From positions 1-60,264 of the forward strand of contig BCKL01000046.1 in assembly GCA_001600635.1 (NCBI GenBank): DNA of 60,264 bases, read 5' to 3'. Shown piece after piece: positions 9,517 to 21,473 of this stretch (position 1 is its first letter; every line of letters begins with the position of its first letter). The notes beneath the pieces are model-generated. The model searched no databases, was not told the origin of the DNA, and saw only the letters and a list, made by a program, of their open reading frames with translations. This DNA comes from Leucosporidium creatinivorum (lineage: Eukaryota > Basidiomycota > Microbotryomycetes > Leucosporidiales > Leucosporidiaceae). Made by a program: the position numbers and the translations under genes.

Positions 9517-12500
9517 CTACACCGCTTCTCCCCCCTCTAACGCCTGCGCCTTCTTCTCGTACGCCGCAACGACGTCCTTCCACTTCTCGTCCTCCGCCGA
9601 CCCCGCCTCCAACGTCCCCCTCTTCGTCCTCCCCCGACTAGCCCACCCACTCGCGATCCACCCCATCTCATCCTCTCCATACAGCTCTATCAACCGAGGG
9701 AGGTCGACCGCCCACTTCCGAAGGCATCCGCCGTCCTCGGCGCGACACCCGAAGGTGCAGCCCGGCGCCCTCTCTCCCAGCTTGAGCCGGACCTGCTGTC
9801 GCTCCCCGACCCTCCTGAACCCATTGAGCTCGACTTGGAACGTTCCAGAGCTGTCCGGTGTGATCCAACAGCCTGTGCAGGCTCGGAGATTGACGTAGGT
9901 CGCGGTTTGGTCGGCGGAGGCGGCGAAGTGGGGGGTCGAGACGTGGATGGAGTTGGTGCCGGCGATCCTTGTCGACTGGTCCATGGAGAGCTCCATGGCG
10001 CGATGCCGGTGAGCCTTGTCCCGACGGCGAGCGGAGACGGCGAGTTGAACCGCTTGGTTGAAGGCCATGGGATGCTCGAGATCTCTCCTGCTCACTCCGG
10101 CTTCCGTCATCTTATCCCTGAACGTCTCCGAATCTTTTGCTCTCAACAGCAGCGCGACATCGTCCTCATCGACGACCTCCCCACGCTCGAGGGCTCGTTC
10201 GGTCGCGGCGAGGCAGACGAGCCGCTGCTTGCTGCGAATGCTCAGCAGATCGGCGAGATGGGTGTCTCTGCGAGGCGGCTCGTCGAGAGGGTGTAGGAGG
10301 AGGGTGTCGAGGAGGGAGCGAAGGAGAGGGGAGGCGCGGTGGAGGAGGTTGTAGGGCTGCTTGGTCGTGATCTCGGTCGAGCGGTGAGCGCGGATGGATT
10401 TCCAGGGCGCTGCAGGATCGAGGTAGAGGAGGGAGGTGTCGGATGACATGTAAGAGGGGTTGGAGAGTTGCTCGAGGTAGGTGGTCGCATTGTTGGAGCG
10501 AGCGGTGTGGTAATCGGCGAGGAAGGAGGACGATTCGGGGGAGGGAGGGCCGAGGATGGTGATGGTGACCATCGTCGCCTCCTGGTTGCGCACGTTGGAG
10601 ATGTACTCTTTGGGGGATCGGCGGAAGTGGTCGACTCCGCATGGGTGTCCCTCGAAACCGACGAAGCGGTCGAGTCCCTCCCTCCCCAAAAAATCCAGCA
10701 CAAACACCAACAGCAACCCCCCTAACCCATCCTTCCTCAGCTCGAAAACGTGCCCGTTCCACCACTCCTCACCCTCCTCCTCCGTAATCGCCCTCACGAC
10801 ACACCCCTCCTTCTCCTCGCTATCCCACCTGAACTCCTTCCTCCCATCCTCGCTCTCCCTAATCATCGACGGACCCATACTCTCAATCATCCAATCCCGG
10901 TTGGTTGCTTGTGAGAGTACGATGAGGGGAGCCGCCGACGCCATGAGTACTCGATGAGAGAGTTGGAATTGGGTGTGTTGCGAGATCGAGTCTCGGCGAG
11001 TCCGGTCGCTGGCGGGGCGACTCTGGGGACAGGTATCGCAGCGGAAGATGGCTTCTTTGATGGAGGAGGGGAGCGGCGACTCGCGCCGCTGCTGTACGAG
11101 GCCGGTGTGGCATAAGGGAGAGGGGAGTGGGAAGGTGGCTGCGCCGAGGGTTCGAACAAAGGAGTTGGGCGGGAGGGTCAGGTTGAGAGCGGTGGTGAAT
11201 GTCGAGTTGTGTGTGACTAGGTTAGTCAGTATCGCAGCAAGAAGGCGATATGGTTGAGAAGTAAGAGCAGCCAACTCACTCGGCGCCGACTGCGTATCTT
11301 CAGCCTCGGATCCCACCCCACTAACATTCTCCATCTCAACATCACCAACCCCCGTAGCCTTTTCCATATCCTCATCCACACTCATACTCTCAATCCCCTC
11401 CGCCCCCGCCTTATCTGCCTCCCCCTCAATCTCTCTCTCCCCCTCGCTCCATCTCCTCCTCTCCGCAATCGCCGCTACTGCCTTCCTAGCTATAGCGATG
11501 TATAATCGACGCCCAAACATATGCCCATTGGTAGAGACGGGGAAGGTGTAACCGAAGAAGACGAGCTGCTTCAAACCGAGCGCGAGCGAGCGAGTCGTCT
11601 CGGCGTCGAGCGAGCCGAAGCAGTAATCGACGTCGGGGTGACCGACCGACGAGCGATACTCTGGTGGTAGATCGCTGCGACGACTCTCCAGCGCCCTCAA
11701 CATCTCGTCCAAGTGACTCTGATCCGTCACCGCGCCGCCTTTATGCATCGACTTGCGAAGAGCGAGGTAGCGGCGCCTTGCTTCCGGATTGCGATTGAGG
11801 AGAGGGTCGCTGAAGACGTAGGAGGGGGAGACGACTTGATCGTAGAGAGTTTGAGGGTCGAGAGGGTGTGGAGAGAGGGCCGCCTGACCGCCGGAAGTGA
11901 TGGGAAGGAAGAGGGAAGGGAGCCGCGCCGCGACCGAGGCAGTCACGCCGACCGGGCGGTGCTCCAGCTTCGACGTGACGTCCAACGCACACTCGCTCAT
12001 CCGCTCCCCCTCAACAAACTTCAACGCATCCTCGCTCGCCGTGTTGCGAGATGGTCGGATGTCGTCTGCTGATGGTTCGGCGGAAGCGACGCAGGGTGCG
12101 GGAAGAAAGGGTGGAGCTGAGGAGGGAGGAAGTGATGCGGGGGGAGTCGGAGAGTTGGTAAGGGGGGTGTGGGAGGACTTGGAGGCGGTAGCTGTAGCGT
12201 ACAAGCGGAGAAACGCGAATCAGCGCAAGCTCCTTCTTCGCCGAGACCTTCGAGAAGGGGGGATCAGGCTTACGAGGACCATAAGCCGCAGTCTTCCGTC
12301 TCTTGGTACCCTGCTCTACTACCGCCTTGCGAACCAACACCGCCTCCAGACCCTCCTCATCCTCCGATAGCTCCGCATTCTCCCAATTCCACTCCTTCAT
12401 CCTTCGTCGGCGCCTTAAGCTGAGCGGGTCGATAGGGAGAGGTCGAGGCTGATGGACTACGTCGGGAGTATGTCCCTCGAACTGGATATGGTGGGAGGTG

Positions 12501-13969
12501 GAGGAGGAGGCGAATTGGAAGCGGAGAGGCGACGGCTTCGGAGGTGAGGAGGAAGAGGAGCGGTTGGGAGCGGCCTTTTGAGTGACGAACTCGCGGCGAG
12601 CGGCGTCGACTTTCGTGTAGGAGTAGCGTCGAGCGAGTGTGGTAGCGGAGACGCGAATCTTGGCGATGCGAGTGAGGAGAGAGGAGAGGTTGTCGAGGAA
12701 AGAGGGAAGAGATTGGGGCGAGGAAGTCGCATTATCGGGAACATACTGGGATGAAGGATACTCCCCATTCGGGATCCCCATCTCCCCCCCTTCAACCGAC
12801 CCTCTCAGAGCCTGCAGCATCATAGACTTTCTATCCGCCCAATAAAAGCTCCCCCGAGCTCGGTCTCCATCGCCGACAACGAGTTCGAACCTGGGGTTGG
12901 TTTGGAGGTGAGATTGGACGAGAGTTTGGAGTGGAGGGCTGGTACTGAAATGAGCGGGTGTAGGCTGGCAGGTGAGGTCTTGGGAGGCAAGGTGGGCGAT
13001 TTCGACGGCGAGGGTGAGGCCGAGATGGAGGCGGCGCGGGAGGGAGAGGTGAACTGGGATACCAAGGGTGTCCAGCCGACCGAGTGGGATTTGGTTCAAA
13101 GTGTAGCGGAGGATCTGCAGCGGAGTACATCAGCTTTCGTCGCCAGCGCGACGGCGCAACGACGAACCAGGTTAAAGACTTCGATAGCGAGCGAGGGACC
13201 ATGCAGGTACCCAACAAGACGCCACTCCACTAGACGATCTCGATCAATTCTGTCGTATGCCATGCATCGAAGCTCGAAGTCAGCTCTCGATCCTCTCCCG
13301 AATGCCGAGGCGAGACGATGGGCTCTTTACTCACCCCCCCTGCAGCAAGCTAACTCCAAACGGCTCCAACAACCTATCAAAGAAACTTTGCACAAACCAA
13401 CTCATTCTTTGTGGGTAGGAGAATGTCGCGGTGGTGAGGAGGCGGCGCAGAACTGGGAGGGAGGTGTCGGCAGCGGCGAGAGGGATGTTGCGTGGGGAGG
13501 TGAGAGCTTCTTGTAGCTGAGCGTCTCTAATGGCGTGTAGGCAGCTGTAGGGAGTAGCCCCGAACTCTCAGATCTGCTCCAGCTTCCTCGCCTCAGCTCA
13601 CAGCCGGACTCACCTGATTATTTCCCCTAAATCTCGATCCTCTGTAGCTTCCCACTCCCTCACCAGCCCCTTACTGAATCGCTCCCAATCACAAGCATAC
13701 CTCCATCCTCCTACAGGGTTCACGCTCTCGTATTTGACCGTAAGAGGAGCAAGAAGGAATCGGAAGGGCTTCTGCCGCTTGAGCTCGTCCACCAGATGAG
13801 GGGAAGGGGGCGAAGAGAGGTGTTGTGGAAGTTTTGAGAGTGAAGTGAGATGATCGAGGAGCTGAACTGGTGGGAGGGAGTGGTGGTTGGCTGGAGCAGG
13901 TGGTGGTGCGCGAGCTGAGGGCGACGGGGGACGGCGAAAGACGCTGTACATCTGTCTCCGGTAGCCCAT
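9517..13969 (-). CDS. large protein of unknown function
   Basis: I do not recognise this protein. The proposed start is the ATG at 13969 (MGYRRQMYSVFRR); an in-frame TTG lies further upstream. Exon 1 runs to about 13615, followed by an exon near 13360-13535 ending VSLLQGG, an exon near 13175-13245 (IDRDRLVEWRLVGYLHG) and a long exon from about 13110 (ILRYTLNQIPLGRLDTLG). The frame then changes near 12.2 kb across an intron I could not fix, and continues in a Pro/Ser linker. A clear intron near 11225-11280 has branch CTGACTAAC, and the last exon ends at the TAG at 9517-9519. Total length is about 1,350 residues. Basic KRRK and acidic LSEDEEGLE patches suggest, weakly, a nuclear protein. Two adjacent genes split near 12.0 kb cannot be excluded. 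Confidence 0.65.
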
Positions 13970-14424
13970 GCTACCCACGGAGTGACTGTGGCAAGTCGGA
14001 AAAGCTGCTGTGGCCGATGCGAGCGCCGAGACGATAGAACGAGGCGAGGGCGGGAGAGAAAGCGAGAAGGCGGACGGTTGACGATGCGCTGCATCGCTCC
14101 AAGTCAAGCGAAATTTGGAACGCGCGCGGAAGCTCTTGCCCGCTGTAGCTCACTCAGACTTTCTCAGCTTCCTTCGCTCAGAGCGAGCCTTGCACTCGTC
14201 TCGCAATCGGCAGCTCGGCTTTGCCTAACTCGGTCTCTCGTCTCGACAGCTCCCCTCTGCTTCACAGCGTCTGTAGCTCTCTTAAGTCGCACCATACCGT
14301 TTCGGAGGTTAGGCAAATATGTAGCTAAGCTACATCTCCGAGCTCCCCGCCGCTATAAATCCCTGCCTGCCTCGTCCCCCTCTCTCTCCTTCGACTCTCG
14401 ACAGTCGACTGGTCGCCTCGCACA

Positions 14425-17400
14425 TCACGGATCGCTGGCGTTCCGGATGAGCATGCCTGTAGCGAGAGAGATCAAGGTCGAGGCGAAGAGGGTGGCAGGA
14501 GGTAGGGGAGCGGGTCGGTGAAGAAGAGGGAGGGATGGAAGGGAGGACGGTCAGCAGCCGCTCATCTTCGTTCGTCGAACCCGATGAGAGAGACAGCAAC
14601 AAGGACACCCCGACTCACGAACATTGTTCAAAAACACCTGCACCATCTCGAGGTACTGATTCTCCTCCCCTCGCTCCTCCTTTGCCGCCTCGGCGAACAA
14701 GACCCTCGCATCCTTGAACTCGATCTCCAACTCATGCAGCGTGGGCTTGCCCTGCTGGTCGGCGGTAGCGGGTTGGGAAACTTGCGTGAGGTCGACGGTG
14801 AGGAGTTGGTGGGAGTAGGAGATGCGGTCTTTGGAGCGAGTGAGGGTGGAGGGGGTTGATGGGAGAGAGGGTTCTGCGAGAGAGGACGAGTCGTGGCGAG
14901 GGGCGGAGGATGTGAGAAGGGAGCGGAAGAGAGGGAGAAAGGTTGATGGACGAGGAGAGTGAGGAGGAAAGGCGAAGTCCGAAAGTCAGCTCGGTGGCCT
15001 CCTTCCCCTCATCTGCAGCCCGAACTCACCAGGCATTTCCACACTAACGCTAATCCGCCAATCAAACAGCCGCTTGGGGCTGAAGATGTTCATGTCTGCG
15101 ATCCTCGTCTTCTCGACGACGCGGAGCACCTTGTTCGGATCCTTTTGGTCGCGAGTGACGCGGACCTTGCGCTTGGGACCAGAGCCGGTGGGCGAGGGTA
15201 CGTCGTGGAAGCTGTTGTTGAGGTTGGAGGAGAAGGATGGGAATGGCGCCGAGAGGAGGGGAGGGAAGGCCCAAGGAGAGAGGTGTTTGGGAGAGAGGAA
15301 GGTAGTGTGAGGTCAGCATACTAATCGATTGCAGAGAGAGAGAGGCGTGCTGGAGGCATGTGAAGCACTGAGGACGCTCGGATGGAGCGCCTGCAACACA
15401 GTCGACCGTCACCAGCAGCAGCAGCGACCGCCAAGACTGCATTGGTGCTCTTCCAGTCCTCCCTCGGTGAGAGTGCGCTCTTGCAAGGCCTATGCTCCGT
15501 GCGGCTCGCATCATCAATCCCGAACGCCAGGCTTGTGACAACCGCACCTTCCGAGCGCGATGAAACCAAAGCGAAGCCGGCGACCGAGTGAGCAAGCCGC
15601 CTCTGCGCTCATCAGGGCGTTCACCGCTAACCTCGCGGTACGAGACGAACGAGACTGACGACTTCCCTGCACACTCGCTCACTGCAGACCTCCGACCGGA
15701 GGGACACAGAGAAGAGGAACAGCGAAGGGAGTTCCCGACTCGGATGCTCTGACCGCAGAGAAGGTACATCAATCTTGTGCGACCCTAGTGAGCTGCAGCT
15801 ACTGCGAGCAGAGCCTCCATACAGCCTGGTACCACCGCAATGCCATCGTATGCCCACGACGACAGCCCCGGGTCAACGATCGCGAAGCCTGACGGGGAGC
15901 GCTCGAGTCGCGTGCTCATGTGCACAGAGTTGAGAGCGGTAGCTAGTCGAGCTGATTAAGCCGTCTACTCCGACTAGACCTCGCCAGCCCGGGAAGCACG
16001 GCAAAGCACCTCGTCCCGCCCTCGCCTCAGCCTTCCCGGCTAACCTGCACTGTACGGAGAAGACAAGGAAGGGGGACCCCAGCGAGCAGCCCAGCAGCAG
16101 TCTCCTGCTACCGAGCTGCCTCGTTGCCTTCTCCCCTCGTCTTCAAACTGACGAGCGCCGAGTCGAAGAGCGCTAAGCCTAGCCTACGCCTCCTTCTCCA
16201 CGCTGTGTCGGAACGCGAAAGCACAGCAGCGAGAGTGAGAGCAATGCTTGGCTCCGTATCAGCTCCGAAGTCGACCAGATGCTCCAGCTGATCAACCCGC
16301 GAAGCGAGCGAGCGGCGGCGGCCTCCCAACTTGCCCTCAGAGCCCAGCTGGAGGTGCAACAGGCAGCGGAAGACGCGAGAAAGACGAGGGCCAGCGAACA
16401 AGCCGCCAGCAGACTCCCGCTAACAAGCTGCACGCTCCGCTCTGCTTCGGCCTCCGTCGAGGCAACTTGACGAGCGCCGAGTCGAAGGGGCGCCGAGCTA
16501 CGCCTCATTCTCAACGCTGTGTCGAGAGCCCAAGAGCATAGCTGTGAGAGTGAGAGCAGAGCTTCCTCCTTAATCAAGCTACGAGGCCGACCAGACGCCC
16601 CGTCCAGTCGACCTGCGAAGCAAGCGAGCGAGCGACGACCTCCTCACAGCGCATCTCGAGAGGGAGCAGGCAGCGGAGTCGAAGGCGATGAAGAACGAGC
16701 GAGCAAGCCGTCAGACTCCCGCTGATGACCTGCACGCTCCGCTTCCTCACGACTCCATCGAGGCCGATTCGATCAGCGCCGAGCGTCAATCGGCTCGCCT
16801 GGGCACGAAGCCCGCGATCCAGAGCGCAGCAGGAGAAGCCATCTGCTACCGCGAATAGCTCCCAAGACGACCAGATTCCCGATCCAGTCGACCGGCGAAG
16901 CAAGGGAGCGGCCACGGCCTCCCAGCTTGCCCTCAGGGCGAAACCGATAGGCGGCAGCGGAAGTTGTATAAGGTGGTCAAGAGCGAGCGAGCCGCCAGCA
17001 GACTCCCGCCGGCAACCTGCACGCCTCCTCCTCCTCGCGTCTCCGTCGAGATCAACGCCAACGAGCGCTGAGCTGCCCGACTTGGAACAGAAGGTCGAGA
17101 GCTCGAGAGCACAGCGACGCCAGTGAGAGGACGCCTTCGCTCGGTATTAGCTCCGAAGCCAAGCGGACACCTCATCCGGTTAACCTGCGAGGCGAGCGAG
17201 CGAGCGAGCGACACCCCCGCCTCCTGCTCGGCGCCCAAGGTAGCAGAGAGATGGCCAAGAAGGATCAGCAACAGCCTCGCTGGCAGTCGACCTGCCAGCG
17301 AGGCCTCTTGCTCCTCATCCTGCCCTCCCCCCTCCCTGCCCCTTCTGCCTCGCCCTCACCACCCCATCCCAGCACAGCACACCACACCACCCCTAGCGAA

Positions 17401-19092
17401 GTGCAAAGCCAGAAACGCACCTATCCACCTCCCTCGTATGCATATACCTAACGACTGCATCCCTATACTCGGGGTGCGCGGCCTCTTCGACGCGCGAGTT
17501 GAGGAGGAGGTTGAAGGATTTGTGCTGGTTCTGCTCGGGCGAGGGGGGATGTGAGGCGTCGAAAGAGAGGAGTTGGGCGACCGACGTGAAGAGTCGAGTT
17601 GGAGGAGTGAGTCGAGGGCGGAGAGAGGAGAGCGGCGAGGGAGGAGGAGGAGCGAGGGCGGGAGGCAAGGGAGAGGGCGAGGCGAGGCGAGGCGAGCGAG
17701 TGGAAGGGGCGAGGGTGGAGGGGTGAGGAGAGACGAGAAGAGGGTGAGGGCGCGAGGAGAAAAGAAAGTGAGAGTAGAGAGCAGGGCGACGGCGGAGATG
17801 GGGAGTGGCCGAGCGAGGTTGAAGGAGGGGGAGCGAGCAGAAAAGTCGGCGGCAGACCAGCGAGAGAGGTAAAAAAGAAAAGAGGACAAACGATCGTCAT
17901 ATTGCTCTGGAACCGGAAGCCCGAATCGTCGGTGATGACTGTTGGGAGGACAGGGGGTCAGCGCCGAGTCCCGTCGTCGTCGTCGAGTCGCTGCTGTGCT
18001 TCTCGTGCGTCTCAAGCCTTAGCCCCTGTTCACGCTCTACTCTGCAATCCTCCTCAACCTCCTTCGCTAACCTCGACCCTTCCTCACCCTCTGCAAACCA
18101 CAGCTCGGCGCTCCCTCCCTCCCTCCTTCTCACTGGCTCCTCCCGTCCGCCTTCCCCAGGCCACCACTCTCCCCCTTCACTACGTCCTCCACACCCAGAA
18201 AAGAGACTCAAACATCAACTCACTACTTTCACAAGGAATCGGCAGGCTATAGCGCTGATTCCCTCCTCGGGCGCGCGTGTCCATGAGCACGCCAATCTTG
18301 GCTTCGATCTGTGATGCGTTTGTGGTGAGGAGGAAGAGGTTAAGGAAAGGGAGAGGCGACGAGGCGTACAGGAAGGAGCGGGCAAAGAGAAGAAGAGGGG
18401 AGTCAGTCCCTCGTTCGTTCGCCGAGCGCCGAGTCCGAGCTGCTCATCCCGGCCTCGAGCTACCTCGCTCGTCGTCCTGCATCCTGCATCCTTCTCCTAA
18501 CTCTTCAACTATCCCTCTGCAGCAATGCAGCTCTCCCTCCCCTCCCCTCACCGGCCAAAGTAGCTCCGCTCCTCCTCGCACTCACCTCGACATACCCCTC
18601 CTCCCACCCCAGCCCTTTACTAAACCCCCACAACCAATCTGCGACTTCTCTAGTAAACTCATCGATGGGCTCTACGTTGAAGATTGAGGGTTCGAGCCTT
18701 GAAGTCGGCTGCTGGGGTGTCGGAGCCGCTGGAGCTGTCGGAGGCGGGAGTGGGCCGGAGGAGGAAGTTGGGCGGGAGGCTGCGGAGGAAGAAGAAGAGG
18801 AAGTCCTCCGCGCTGCTGGTGGGGGCATCGAAGGCGGCGGGGAGCGAGAGGAGGAGCGCTGTCGCTTCTTGGACGCGGCTGAGTTGTTTGGAGCGGGAGG
18901 GGCGAAATATTCCTCTTCTGTAACCTTCTGATCTCCTCCATAAGCTGTCGGTGCTCCAAAGTAATCGTGGTACAAATCTGGCGCTGAGAGGGGGTTTAAC
19001 AGCGAAGTAATGGAAGGGGAGAGGGAAGGGGAAGGTAAAGGGCGCGATCCTGCAGGGGGAGACAGCGAAGGCGAGTCCGAGGGGTGCGCCAT
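14425..19092 (-). CDS. CET1: mRNA 5'-triphosphatase (capping enzyme beta subunit), Cet1-like
   Basis: This enzyme removes the gamma phosphate of nascent mRNA 5' ends in the nucleus, before guanylyl transfer. Seven exons, checked for phase, give 405 residues: 19092-18586, 18308-18224, 17938-17892, 17530-17421, 15211-15030, 14873-14619, 14456-14425. The first ~130 residues are Ser/Pro-rich, followed by the catalytic tunnel domain typical of fungal metal-dependent triphosphatases. Its hallmarks are VEPIDEFTREVADW, EIEAKIGVLMD (metal-binding glutamates), FRFQSNMTI, RKVRVTRDQK, KTRIADMNIFSPK, DWRISVSVEMP, KDRISYSHQ and HELEIEFKD (C-terminal metal-binding glutamates). The C-terminus is NNVRMLIRNASDP. 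Intron 4 (15212-17420) is 2.2 kb and intron 3 (17531-17891) is 361 nt, far above the usual 50-100 nt. Length and motif order fit an intact gene if intron 4 is still spliced. Confidence 0.95.
15212..17420 (-). other. 2.2-kb intron 4 of CET1 with repeat array
   Basis: The intron is bounded by the donor GTGCGT after ...REVD and the acceptor CAACAACAG before SFHDVPS, so the coding phase is preserved across it. It holds a diverged tandem array (16085-17270) and other sequence with no supported gene. Open frames inside it on both strands are by-products of high GC. Confidence 0.85.
16085..17270. repeat. ~300-bp tandem repeat array, about four diverged units
   Basis: A block resembling GACTCCCGCTnnnnACCTGC followed by a CTCCGTCGAG-like end recurs at about 16097 (weakly), 16410, 16710 and 17000. 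Between blocks the order of other shared words is the same: GACGAGCGCCGAG, GAGAGTGAGAGC, GATCCAGTCGACC-like, GCGAAGCAAGCGAGCG, and CCTCCCAACTTGCCCTCAG. Unit length is about 290-315 bp. The array lies wholly inside the CET1 intron. Confidence 0.75.
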
Positions 19093-19241
19093 AGCTGTAC
19101 GAGTCGTCTGTAGCCTGGTAGAATCCGAGCGACGAGAGCGGTAGGAGGAGAAGCAGCCAACTTGGGCGCGCCCTCTCTTAGCTTCCGCCCGACCGTCTCC
19201 TGCCTGCTTGCTGCTCTCTGCTCTGCTCCGATCCTGTACCA

Positions 19242-21179
19242 ATGTCCTCCGCCTCCGCCTCTAAAGCAGCCGTACGTCCCTCTTCTGCTCTCCTACATCT
19301 CTCGCTCGCTCACACAGCTTGAATCTCACGCGCAGGGCAATGCCGCCTTCAAAGCGGCCAACTACCCTCTCGCCCTAGCACACTACACCACCGCCCTCCA
19401 GCAAGATCCCTCCGAGTTCACCTACGCTCTCAACCGTGCTTTAGTCTATCTCAAGCTGGAGCAGTGAGTCCTTCAAGCTCTCCTTTCGCGCTCCTTCCTC
19501 CGAGCGTAGGCTGATCAAGCTTTGATGAGATACAGATGGAAAGAAGCAGAGAAGGACGCTACCACCACGCTCAAGCTCATGCCGAATCATCCCAAGGCGC
19601 TCTTTCGCCGAGGATTGGCGAGGAAGGGTAGAGGGGAGCTCAAGGGCGCGAAGGAGGGTGAGTTCGCGTTGATCTTACTTGATGTGCTGGAGGGAAGAGA
19701 ATAATCAGAATGCTCTTATACAGACTTTGAAGAAGCGAAGAAGTATGGCGCGGGCGACGAGGTGGACAAGGAGCTGAAAGAGTTGGGGCTCGGCGATGGG
19801 AAGAAGGAGAAGGAGGGAGTTAAGGTGAGTCTTTACATCTTCTGACATTCACCCCCATTGTTTCTTTTTTCCGCGACAACCTCCCCCTATCACCCATCCC
19901 CCTCGTTCCCCGCTTCTACCCTCCTTGGCTCCGCCGAACTTACTGAACCCCCCTTCTCCCGCTCTACAGCCCTCCCCTGCTCCCCCTTCATCCACAACAC
20001 CAACATCGAAACTGTCTCCTCCACCCTCCATCACCAAGCCCTCCGCCCCTCCAGCACCCACTCCATCATCCCCCTCACAGCCCGAACCGAAACCCAAGAC
20101 TGATCGCTCCCGCCTTCTCTCGGCTCTCACTCCTACCTCACTCGCTGCACCAACATCAAAAGCAGCGCCCTCTAAGCCGACTTCAGCAACAATATCAACG
20201 CCCCCTTCTACCGCCCCAACGTCAAAGCCAGCAGGAGGAGCAAGCGGCGACCTGATGCAAGCGGTCTCTACTCGGCGACTTACCAAGCCCTCCCCCTCTT
20301 ACTCATCTTCTCCTACTCTCGACGGAGGAGCAGAGAAGAAGGAGAACGCCTTCGAGAAGTTGAAGAGGGAGAGGGAGGAGAAGAAGAGGGTGGGCTTCGC
20401 GGCGCCGGGCAAGCGGGAGGATAAGGAGGAGAAGGCTGAGGCAGGGGGAGAGAAAGCTGTAGCAGCAGCAGAGGAGAACACACAGGAAACCAAGGTCTTG
20501 CAGATGAAGGAGCAGCCTCCTTCGCCCACTTCCTCGTCTCCCGCACCCGCGGCACCAACACCCGCCGCTCCTCTCGCCGCTCCCTCGCCAACCCCTCCTC
20601 CACCGACAACAGCCACCACAGTAACCTCCCTCGAGCTGCTCCTCTCCGCCTCTTCCTCTACCACCCAGATCGAGAAAATGGCTCTCCTCCAGGTCAGTCA
20701 TGCGTCAACTCAGTCTCGCCCTTCCCTTGCTCTTCTAGGCGCTAACCGCTCCTCCTCCTCCTCAATATCTAGAGCCTCCCCCTTCGGACCCTCCCCACCT
20801 TCTTCGCCGCATCCCTCACTCCCGACTTACTCTCCCTAATCCTCTCCGTCCTCCTCTCCTACCACTCTCCCGCATCGTCCTCGCCTGCCCCGAAGGAGGA
20901 GGAGCTAGTCCTCCTCGATTTCACACTCCCCTTCCTCCGCGCGTTAACAGGAGTGCAGAGGTTCGATATGTGTCGCATGTTCTTGGAGGAGGAGGAGAGG
21001 GACGGTACGTTTCTCTTTTCTCGCCATTCTTCCGCCGAAACTCGGCAGCGAGCTTTGTTCGGTCGGTCCGAGGACTGATCCTCTCTTTCCGACATGCATC
21101 ACGCACGACAGGTATTCGACATCTCCTGCAACGGGGAAGGGAGGCGCTGGATGGTATGGCGAAGGAGTGGGACGTCTGA
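19242..21179 (+). CDS. RPAP3-like TPR co-chaperone protein
   Basis: Seven exons, checked for phase, give 473 residues: 19242-19271, 19318-19463, 19536-19657, 19724-19824, 19970-20692, 20773-21004, 21112-21179. Residues ~10-110 form TPR repeats (AQGNAAFKAANYPLALAHYTTAL, then WKEAEKDATTTLKLMP and KALFRRGLARKGRGELKGA). A long Pro/Ser/Thr-rich linker with a basic coiled stretch (FEKLKREREEKKR) follows. The C-terminal ~130 residues (LELLLSASSSTTQIEKMALL, PTFFAASLTPDLLSLIL, LLDFTLPFLRALTGVQRFDM) resemble the RPAP3 C-terminal domain. Proteins of this build assist Hsp90/R2TP assembly of RNA polymerase II and related complexes in the cytoplasm. That role is family knowledge. The gene converges on the small-family gene that ends at 21474. 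Confidence 0.85.
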
Positions 21180-21473
21180 GCGAGACTTGCGGTTGGGCCG
21201 AGACTGGCGAGTCGAGAAGGTCGAGCATGGGAAGAAGCTGGGCGAAGGGAATACAGGAAAGACTGGAGTACAACCGAGCGACAAGGAATACATCCATCGA
21301 AGGCGCTTACGAGCGCCCTTCGCTGTTGGATAACGAGACCACGAGCCAGCTGAGAGGCAGAAGCGAACGCCGAGTCGAGAGCAGAGGTTACAAGGAGCTG
21401 CCCGGTTCGGATTCGACCGTCTTGACTGGCACCCAGACATCATTGATCACAGCTGCGATCCTAATCTTAAAGT

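Noticed and set aside
12011-12100. Possible stop dividing the 9.5-14 kb gene into two
   Set aside because: The downstream frame has a natural Pro/Ser linker and acidic codon-biased sequence before the nearest ATG, so an intron is more likely. A split is kept only as an alternative.
16179-17271. Open frames on both strands in the CET1 intron that look like related proteins
   Set aside because: They are translations of the same tandem repeat; they lack start and splice context and lie between two in-phase CET1 exons.
20299-20701. Large minus-strand frames opposite the RPAP3-like linker
   Set aside because: They are shadows of a Pro/Ser-rich plus-strand exon with correct splice phase.
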